Origin: Phycisphaerae bacterium
Lineage (GTDB): Bacteria > Planctomycetota > Phycisphaerae > Sedimentisphaerales > Anaerohalosphaeraceae
NCBI GenBank assembly: GCA_029858345.1
Contig: JAOUFG010000001.1
Location: forward strand, 41,916-105,915
Reading direction: 5' to 3'
DNA: 64,000 bases
In this document: one piece after another, positions 56,920 to 64,000 of the stretch
Layout of the letters: each line of letters opens with the position of its first letter
Position numbering within the stretch: the first letter of the stretch is position 1
Notes under the pieces: model-generated
What the model was told of the DNA's origin: nothing
Database searches by the model: none
Seen by the model: the letters and a program-made list of their open reading frames with translations, nothing else
Translations under genes and position numbers: made by a program

Positions 56920-57702
56920 TTAACGGACAAGTTGATTCAGTTCTCGCAGCATCTCATCTCCCACTTTAATACTGCGAGAGTTAATTTCATACGCTCGTTG
57001 AGCCGTAATCAGATTCACCAATTCGTTGACCATCTGCACATTTCCCTTTTCAAGATATTGGGCCAAAATCGTCCCGTATCCATTTTCACCCGCATTGCCG
57101 GCAGTCGCTGTGCCGCTGGCTTCCGTTTCCTTGTATAAATTCCCACCCTCCGAACTCAGGCCCCCGTTATTTGAAAACCGGTACAACTGAATCTGACCCA
57201 GTGATTGGACACCTGACGGCGTATCAATCGTAACGGTCCCGTCCAGCGATATATCGATTGACATCGCCTCATCAGGGATCGAGAACCCCGGGCTAAGCTC
57301 ATACCCACTGCCGGTGACAATACGCCCCTCGGAATCTTTTTGGAAAGCCCCGTCCCGTGTGTAACGATATTCTCCATTCGGAAGCGTCACCTGAAAAAAG
57401 CCATCTCCCTGAATAGCGCAGTCCAACTGGTTGCCGGTCCCCTGAAACTCTCCTTGCGTAAACACCCGGGTTGTCGAGGCCGTCTTGACGCCGCTGCCAA
57501 TTTCCAACCCGCTCGGCGCCGTAACCCCGGAGGAAATCTCACGACCGGCCTCCTGAAGCTTGATATACAAAAGATCCTGAAAGTTCACCTGCGTACGTTT
57601 GTAGCCATTGGTATTGACATTTGCAAGATTATTCGCAATCGTATCGACCATCATTTGCTGCGCGTCCATCCCTGTCGCAGCCGTGGAAAAAGCTCTTAGC
57701 AT
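56920..57702 (-). CDS. flgG: Flagellar distal rod protein FlgG
   Basis: MLRAFSTAATGMDAQQMMVDTIANNLANVNTNGYKRTQVNFQDLLY; ~260 aa. Confidence 0.96.
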   Translation of the reverse strand: MLRAFSTAATGMDAQQMMVDTIANNLANVNTNGYKRTQVNFQDLLYIKLQEAGREISSGVTAPSGLEIGSGVKTASTTRVFTQGEFQGTGNQLDCAIQGDGFFQVTLPNGEYRYTRDGAFQKDSEGRIVTGSGYELSPGFSIPDEAMSIDISLDGTVTIDTPSGVQSLGQIQLYRFSNNGGLSSEGGNLYKETEASGTATAGNAGENGYGTILAQYLEKGNVQMVNELVNLITAQRAYEINSRSIKVGDEMLRELNQLVR

Positions 57703-57753
57703 TTCCGAACTCCTGTATTAAAATCCATTATTGGGTTCATCGCTTCTTTCAAA

Positions 57754-58482
57754 TCAACCATTTGCTACACCGAGGATTGTGTTGCTGTTTTCACTCTGCT
57801 TTTTCAAAAAATTTGAGTTGGCTTCGAAGAGGCGAGAAATCGTCAACAGACGTGTCAGTTCTCCAACCGCCTGCACATTTGAATTCTCGCAATACCCCTG
57901 GCGAGCATGGGTGTTTTCTGCGGGCTTAAAAACAATATCCTCCGGTCCGCGAAAGCAATTATTGCCGGCCGCTTCCAGTTGGTCGATGTTTTCGAACTCC
58001 ACAATTTGAAGCTGTCCTAATTCGGTCTGACCGGCACGAATAATCCCGGATCCGTCAATTTGAATATCACTGTCGCTGATGGAACGGGGAATTGTAATGG
58101 GACCGTTTTTGCCGGAAACCAAATATCCGTTCAAATCGGTAAGCTGCCCCAGGATGTTAATCTGAAGTGAACCGTCCCGCGTGTACAGTCGACCCTCGGG
58201 GCTTTCCAGCATCAAAAAGCCTTTGCCCTCCATCGCCACATCCAGCGGACGATCCGTTCTTTTTAGGGGGCCTTGTGAAAAATCGATCTTCGTTTCCCAA
58301 TCAATCGAACAGGCTAGAGGATTAAAATTTTCATCCGTGACATTCTGCGACTCGATGCTGAATGAACTGAGCTGTTTTTTAAATCCGGGAGTGTTGCTGT
58401 TGGCGATATTATGCGAAACAGCATCATACTCATTCATCAATGCATTCAGATTCGAAGCAATTCCATTGATCACATCAGACAT
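57754..58482 (-). CDS. flgF: Flagellar proximal rod protein FlgF
   Basis: NALMNEYDAVSHNIANSNTPGFKKQ; FlgG-type core; adjacent to flgG. Confidence 0.88.
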   Translation of the reverse strand: MSDVINGIASNLNALMNEYDAVSHNIANSNTPGFKKQLSSFSIESQNVTDENFNPLACSIDWETKIDFSQGPLKRTDRPLDVAMEGKGFLMLESPEGRLYTRDGSLQINILGQLTDLNGYLVSGKNGPITIPRSISDSDIQIDGSGIIRAGQTELGQLQIVEFENIDQLEAAGNNCFRGPEDIVFKPAENTHARQGYCENSNVQAVGELTRLLTISRLFEANSNFLKKQSENSNTILGVANG

Positions 58483-59684
58483 CAGGTAGCCACCTCCATC
58501 TTTTCCTGCGGCGTCGACTCCGCCACCTCACCGGCCTCATTATGGGCAATTTGGTTCGCCACGCGAACCAGTTCCCCAATGGCCTTTGCGTGGAGTCCGA
58601 TTAATTCTATAATAATCACTTCTTCTGTATCACCTTTACGAATATCACGCACTTCGCCCACATCCTGTAAGAGGCGGCCTTTTTCTAAGTCAAAAACAAG
58701 GAGGACACGCTGGTGAATTTGAACTGGCAGACCTGTCCTGACCCGGAGACAGGGACCTGCAATCTCGGTAATCACAGCAGGCACAAAGGACAACTCCATC
58801 TCTTTTGACTCACTCATATGACTGAAAACGGGAAATAATGCGATCTTTGCCGGCTTTTCCGTTGGTACACGCGTAAACCTGCGGCGGTTGACGTACCAGA
58901 TACGCTCCGAATGGCTGAGCGAAAAATCGTCCTGAGAGCAAGCCGTTGTAATGGCCTCAAATTCCCATATCATCGCACCATTATTGTACCGAACTGTCCA
59001 GACATCCCCAAGTTGACAGGTAATCGGCACTTCCGGACGCAGAGAAAACTCAAGGTCGTCATTTCGGATTACCTCGGCGATGAACCTCTCGCCTGCATCA
59101 TTATCCGATGGCGAAAGCCAGACTTCTGTTCCCACTGAGATTTGCCGAGTGGTTCGTTCCTTTCCGCCACGGATGGTAAACCGATTTTGTAATTGACTGC
59201 TGACAAATCCCAGCTTGGTCTTAATTGACAAAACAGCCTCGTGGAATTTTTTACGGTCGGCCGAATCCTGACCCGCCGCAAAAACATCGCGCATTAACCG
59301 GCGAAGCCCCACGTCAAATGCGGGGCGAAGCGTAAAAATCGATTCCCTCTGCTTGATCCCGGAAAGGGTGGCAATCGCAGCTACAATGTCCTGCTCCTCA
59401 CGACTGAGCTGCAGACGATTGGCGCTTTTATAAAAGCTGCTGTCCGACCTGAGTCTGCTGTCTCTCGTCCGCCTTTTGTAACGAATTATCAGTACAACGA
59501 TTAACAATGCAATTATCAGCCATCCGGCCAGTTCGAGCCATCTGCCAGTCAGAAAACCGAGACCTAATCCATTGGCATCAATCCGCTGCATGGCGCGAAA
59601 GCGTTCATGGGGCGTCATCGCCGTGCTGAGCATTAAAAACAGATTATTCAAACTCAAAAACATGCCTGTATAAACCAAACTCAC
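58482..59684 (-). CDS. Membrane-anchored PilZ-domain (YcgR-like) protein
   Basis: TM helix WLELAGWLIIALLIVVLIIRY; YcgR-like region; RRRFTRVP containing RxxxR. Confidence 0.72.
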   Translation of the reverse strand: MSLVYTGMFLSLNNLFLMLSTAMTPHERFRAMQRIDANGLGLGFLTGRWLELAGWLIIALLIVVLIIRYKRRTRDSRLRSDSSFYKSANRLQLSREEQDIVAAIATLSGIKQRESIFTLRPAFDVGLRRLMRDVFAAGQDSADRKKFHEAVLSIKTKLGFVSSQLQNRFTIRGGKERTTRQISVGTEVWLSPSDNDAGERFIAEVIRNDDLEFSLRPEVPITCQLGDVWTVRYNNGAMIWEFEAITTACSQDDFSLSHSERIWYVNRRRFTRVPTEKPAKIALFPVFSHMSESKEMELSFVPAVITEIAGPCLRVRTGLPVQIHQRVLLVFDLEKGRLLQDVGEVRDIRKGDTEEVIIIELIGLHAKAIGELVRVANQIAHNEAGEVAESTPQEKMEVAT

Positions 59685-61411
59685 TATCGAATTAAATTTG
59701 TCAGTTCACGCAAAATGTCATTGGCCACGGTAATCGTTCTCGCATTGGCCTGATAGCCGTTTTGAGCCATCATCAAATTGACAAACTCCGTGGCAATGTC
59801 CACATTAGACTTTTCAAGACTCTGGCCTCGAATCGCCCCGGCGCCGCCGGTCGTTGCCATCGAAGCGATCGGCTCACCGGAGTTGGCGGTTGGCACAAAC
59901 GCTCCGCCTCCGGCAGATTCCAACCCTTCCGGATTCTGGAACAGGCCGATTTGCAACGCCGCAACATCGACTTTAATGCCATTCGAAAAGGTACCGACAA
60001 CCATTCCCGTATTCTCAATGCTGATGCCGGTCAGGGACCCGGCCTCATAGCCGTCCTGTGTCAGGGCCGCGGCGGAAGACTGCTGACTGGAAAATTGCGT
60101 CAGCCCCGTAAATTCTCCCGGCGTCCCGAGATCAAGGGTGACGGTCTGTATCACGGAAGGGTTGTTCTCAAATTGAACAGAAAATTCAGCCCGTTCCGTC
60201 AACGAATTCAGTCCTTTGAAGGAACCGTCCGTATTGAACTCAATGCCGCTGATACGCCGATTCAGACTGCTGGAATTGTGGATGTCATAGACACCCCATT
60301 CACCGGCCCGTTCACCGGTAATCGAATCAATCACCAGGTCCCATGTGTTGGTTGTATCGGTCTTGACAAAGGTTCCGCTCAATATATGCTGTTCGCCCAT
60401 ATTATCAAAAATGGTAATTTTAAAGGTCTTCTCGTCATTGCTCCCGATTTTTATGTAATTAAAATACGTCGGTATCGTCAGCGAATCCCCTGCCGCGGGA
60501 ACATACGACATCCCCGTCACCTGAGCATGGTTGTAGCCGGCCGTATTGGCTGTTAAAACGATCTTGCCGTCGGTATTCAGGATGGCAGTGCTGTCATCGT
60601 AGAGTGCCGTTATCTGATCCAGGATATCCTGCATCGTTTCGCCTGTCCCGGCCGCCGCACCCGTCCAGGTTATCGGCTGATCGGTAAAGACCGTGCCATC
60701 CTCTTTGATCCCCGAAAACAAAATGGTTCCTGTACTGCCAATGCCCAGCGGCACTGTCCACTGGTCCAGATCAGAAAGATAGGTAGCAGACGTCGCCGGA
60801 TTATCGCCGCTATTACTCGTAAAGGAAAGATTCGATATCAATGTGTGTGTTTCGGCATCATCGGCTTCTGCCGAAGAACGCAGATTGCCGTTCATCACCA
60901 ACAGGCCTGTTGAATTGGCAGGCATCGACGCATCCCATGGAATATGGATGCTCCCGTCCCCCAATGTCTGAAATCCTTCCGTCTCTCCAAAACTCCCAAT
61001 ACGCTGGACCTTAAAACCGCTATTCGGGTCTACCAAGGTGTTGTTTTCATCAATGCCAAAGGATCCGACCCGCGTGTAAATATCCTGTTTTCCATTGCTC
61101 AGCACAAAATAACCGTTTCCATCAATCGCCACATCCAAATCCTGGCCGGTCGAAACAATATTGCCCTGAGTCATGTTCTTCCGCACGCCGGAAACCTCAA
61201 CACCGCTGCCGACCTGCTGAGGATTGGTACCGCCGAGGTTTTCTGAAGAACCACTGGCGCCTTTAAGGGTCTGGCTCAACAGTTCTGAAAAAGTAACTGA
61301 ACTGCTTTTGAATCCTGTGGTATTCACATTGGCCAGATTACTACCCGCCACATCCAGCATCGACTGATGTGCCTTCAAACCCGAAACTCCCGCTGATAAA
61401 GCAGAACCCAT
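59684..61411 (-). CDS. flgE: Flagellar hook protein FlgE
   Basis: SGVSGLKAHQSMLDVAGSNLANVNTTGFKSSSVTFSELL...; C-terminal EFVNLMMAQNGYQANARTITVANDILRELTNLIR. Confidence 0.95.
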   Translation of the reverse strand: MGSALSAGVSGLKAHQSMLDVAGSNLANVNTTGFKSSSVTFSELLSQTLKGASGSSENLGGTNPQQVGSGVEVSGVRKNMTQGNIVSTGQDLDVAIDGNGYFVLSNGKQDIYTRVGSFGIDENNTLVDPNSGFKVQRIGSFGETEGFQTLGDGSIHIPWDASMPANSTGLLVMNGNLRSSAEADDAETHTLISNLSFTSNSGDNPATSATYLSDLDQWTVPLGIGSTGTILFSGIKEDGTVFTDQPITWTGAAAGTGETMQDILDQITALYDDSTAILNTDGKIVLTANTAGYNHAQVTGMSYVPAAGDSLTIPTYFNYIKIGSNDEKTFKITIFDNMGEQHILSGTFVKTDTTNTWDLVIDSITGERAGEWGVYDIHNSSSLNRRISGIEFNTDGSFKGLNSLTERAEFSVQFENNPSVIQTVTLDLGTPGEFTGLTQFSSQQSSAAALTQDGYEAGSLTGISIENTGMVVGTFSNGIKVDVAALQIGLFQNPEGLESAGGGAFVPTANSGEPIASMATTGGAGAIRGQSLEKSNVDIATEFVNLMMAQNGYQANARTITVANDILRELTNLIR

Positions 61412-61474
61412 AATCGACTCCTTAAAATCTTAAAAACCGTCTTTACTGTTTTATGATCACATAAAAAACAGAAC

Positions 61475-61906
61475 TTAAAGCTGGACCCCTTTGACCTGAT
61501 CCAGTTTCACATTAAACATCGTCTGGTTGACTCCATCGGCACTGACAACGGTATCCAGAACCAACTGGCCATCTGAAAAAGAAACCCTTTGAACATGCCC
61601 GACAAGATTGCCCCCGGACTGTTCATCATAAAACTGAATATCTTTGCCCAGCATCGACCTGGCATAATCCCACTTGGCCATCACCATGGCGCCGGCGAAA
61701 CTGGTGTTCATCGATTCCATCGTCTCATTCATGGTACTGATATTGCCGTTCATCTCCTCAGTCAGTTCCAGTTGTGAAAACTGGGCAAGCTGGGCGGCCA
61801 TATCTTTTTGCTCCATCGGCTCCAGCGGATTCTGATTTTGAAGCTCTGTTACCAGCAGTTTCAGATAGTCCAGCTTTTGATCCACAGCACTTGTCATCGT
61901 TGACAT
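61475..61906 (-). CDS. flgD: Flagellar hook cap/scaffolding protein FlgD
   Basis: DYLKLLVTELQNQNPLEPMEQKDMAAQLAQFSQLELTEEMN. Confidence 0.94.
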   Translation of the reverse strand: MSTMTSAVDQKLDYLKLLVTELQNQNPLEPMEQKDMAAQLAQFSQLELTEEMNGNISTMNETMESMNTSFAGAMVMAKWDYARSMLGKDIQFYDEQSGGNLVGHVQRVSFSDGQLVLDTVVSADGVNQTMFNVKLDQVKGVQL

Positions 61907-62003
61907 TTTTGAAAACCCTTAATTTGTACTTGCCAATACGTTCGTTTCCACTTTCCTTTCAATTCATCCCGTCCCTAATGGGACTACTCCAAGGATTTTA
62001 ATG

Positions 62004-62019
62004 AGCAATTTTTATGCCA
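62004..62019 (-). promoter_or_regulatory. Sigma54 promoter TGGCATAAAAATTGCT upstream of flgD operon
   Basis: -24/-12 consensus and spacing; about 100 bp upstream of flgD. Confidence 0.83.
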
Positions 62020-62427
62020 TCGCAACCCAAAAACCCGGCAATTGACGTGTAACCCGTTTCTTATAAAAGAGTTAAGTTAAATTCGAATAGAATAAAGGTG
62101 GAGTGCAATCTATTCAAAAAACGAACAGGTGTATGATTATTCCCTTCCGGACAGAAATTTTTTCCGGCGTAAGATCAATATCCGAAGCCCACAAACACAG
62201 GCCCAAAAGCAAGTCCGATAATTTTTCCTCGCCCCAAAAAAACTTCGCGAAAAAGTCCGATAATTCCCTGTTTCCGATAAGAGCAACCCTGCAGATTATT
62301 AATTCATCGATTTTATCGAACCGTCCAATAATTCACTAAAGTTTTAATGAGTTGTTGTCGATTTGTAATGTAATCTTATCCGAATGTAAAACAAAAGAAA
62401 TAACTTGATACTCGAGAGCCACAGCTT

Positions 62428-63819
62428 ATGCTTGAAAAGATTTTGGTCGTTGGCAAACAATCCCAAGCACAGCAATTAGCAAGAAAGTTCACACAAAGGT
62501 TATACGCCGCAGATGACGCCTGCGATATTTGGGCGTCAATTGAAAGCACCGAACCTGATCTGGTTTTTTTCGATGACGGAATCCCTCACGATGCGATCCA
62601 TCTGTCGTTGGATATATTTCGAAAGAGAAAAATTAATATCCCCGTCGTTGTCATCTGTCCCGAAAAACACTCTGATCGTATGAATAAGCTTCTTGACATG
62701 GGCGTGTTTGATGTTCTCCATGATTACAAAGATATCAGCCGTATGGGACAGGTCATTGACAAATTGAAAAACTCTAAAATCGCAACCGAGTCTGAGTTTT
62801 TTCTGGAAGACTGTCCCTCCTCGGTTCCCATTGTTGGAAAAAGCCCGGCCATGCAGAAGACACTCCGTATGATTCACATGGTGGCCTCAAGTTCTTGTAA
62901 TCCGGTGCTCATCATAGGCCAGACCGGAACGGGGAAAGAAATGGCTGCACAAGCTGTGCATGACCTTCGACATGGATCTGATCAAAAATTCGTCGCTATT
63001 AACTGTGCCGCACTCACCGCCAACCTGCTCGAAAGCGAACTCTTCGGCCATGTTAAGGGCTCCTTCACCAGTGCCGACCGTGAAAAAACAGGGCTACTCG
63101 AACTCGCTCAGGACGGAACCGTTTTCCTGGACGAAATCAGCGAGATGCCGATGGATCTACAGGCAAAGCTGCTGCGTGTTCTGCAGGAAAAAACCTTTCG
63201 AAAGGTCGGCGGTACAGAGGAGATTACATGCAACGCCACGATCATCGCCTCAAGTAACCGGAACCTGTTTGAAGAAGCTCAAAAGGGGCGTTTTCGCCAG
63301 GATCTATACTATCGATTGTGCGTTTTCCCTATCCAGATTTGCCCACTAAACCACAGCAAGCGCCGCGACGACATCTTATTGCTTGCAAAGTACTTCCTGC
63401 AAAATTCGGGTATCTGCCCTGAAAAGAAGGGCCAAATCAAAGGGCTGACAAAGCTCGCCGCTGAAAAATTGATCCGCCATCACTGGCCAGGAAATGTTCG
63501 AGAGTTGCGAAATGTCATTGATCGAGCGATTTTACTCGAACAAAGTGATCGTATCGGCACGACTAATATCATACTTCATAATGATTGCTTCGATCTGGAT
63601 GACGCCTCGTGCAGTTTCGCTCCTGTGGCGGAAAGAGATTTTTCGCTGGAACGAGCCGAAAAAGAGCTGATTGCCAAGGCACTCGATGAATCCGGCTGGC
63701 AAAAGACACAGGCCGCTGCCCTGCTCGGTATCACTCGAACAACTCTCTACGCCAAGGTCAAACAATACAACATCCGGAAAGCAGAAAAAACAACCCAAAA
63801 AAATCTTCAGCCCGCATAG
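62428..63819 (+). CDS. Sigma54-type AAA+ transcriptional regulator with GSFTSA in place of GAFTGA
   Basis: Walker A GQTGTGKE, NCAALTANLLESELFGHVKGSFTSADREKTG, Walker B GTVFLDEI, Fis-type HTH. Confidence 0.88.
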   Translation: MLEKILVVGKQSQAQQLARKFTQRLYAADDACDIWASIESTEPDLVFFDDGIPHDAIHLSLDIFRKRKINIPVVVICPEKHSDRMNKLLDMGVFDVLHDYKDISRMGQVIDKLKNSKIATESEFFLEDCPSSVPIVGKSPAMQKTLRMIHMVASSSCNPVLIIGQTGTGKEMAAQAVHDLRHGSDQKFVAINCAALTANLLESELFGHVKGSFTSADREKTGLLELAQDGTVFLDEISEMPMDLQAKLLRVLQEKTFRKVGGTEEITCNATIIASSNRNLFEEAQKGRFRQDLYYRLCVFPIQICPLNHSKRRDDILLLAKYFLQNSGICPEKKGQIKGLTKLAAEKLIRHHWPGNVRELRNVIDRAILLEQSDRIGTTNIILHNDCFDLDDASCSFAPVAERDFSLERAEKELIAKALDESGWQKTQAAALLGITRTTLYAKVKQYNIRKAEKTTQKNLQPA

Positions 63820-63943
63820 AGTTGCCGATCAAATATCTCAAGTCGCCAATTAGTTTCTATCAGATGGTTGGCCGTGGAACGCGGATAGACCCTGCAACTA
63901 TAGCAATTGAAGTTTTCGTATATCGTCAGCCGATAGATGTTAT

Positions 63944-64000
63944 ATGAATCCTTATCCAATTGAATTACGCCAACGTGTGCTTGATGCAGTGGACAATAAA
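63944..64000 (+). mobile_element. 5' end of IS630-like transposase gene (truncated by window)
   Basis: MNPYPIELRQRVLDAVDNK resembles the N-terminal HTH start of IS630-family transposases (xPYSxDLRxRVxxAVxxG). Confidence 0.65.

Overview
The window is dominated by a nearly complete flagellar regulon. Planctomycetota origin is an inference from gene content and order, not tested. Left arm, minus strand: flhA (truncated at the window edge), fliN, fliM, fliL, a sigma54-type activator, two TPR proteins, two flagellin-fliS pairs, flgM and fliK. Central plus-strand operon: flgBC, fliEFGHIJ, motE, motA, two motB, fliOPQR, flhB. Right arm, minus strand: flgD-flgE-pilZ-flgF-flgG-flgA-flgH-flgI-flgJ-flgN-flgK-flgL, followed by a 13 kb TPR/glycosyltransferase/methyltransferase cluster and fliD. 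A second sigma54-type activator and the first codons of an IS630-like transposase close the window. An accessory island at 26.4-34.6 kb interrupts the flagellar genes and holds the most unusual content: (i) four nitrogen-transfer enzymes that all appear to lack a working glutaminase (HisF-like, stand-alone GuaA ATP-PPase, AsnA, and a PurF homologue with C1->S plus further glutamine-site losses); (ii) a protein fusing an FlhA/FHIPEP-like membrane domain to a degenerate BY-kinase/MinD-like P-loop domain; (iii) two 16 x 7 bp heptamer arrays and a third shorter one; (iv) a 123-bp direct repeat bracketing the guaA-like/asnA pair. Four strong sigma54 -24/-12 elements were read directly upstream of the main structural operons. 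No tRNA, rRNA or CRISPR array was recognised. All assignments are from reading the sequence and translations; no database search was run.
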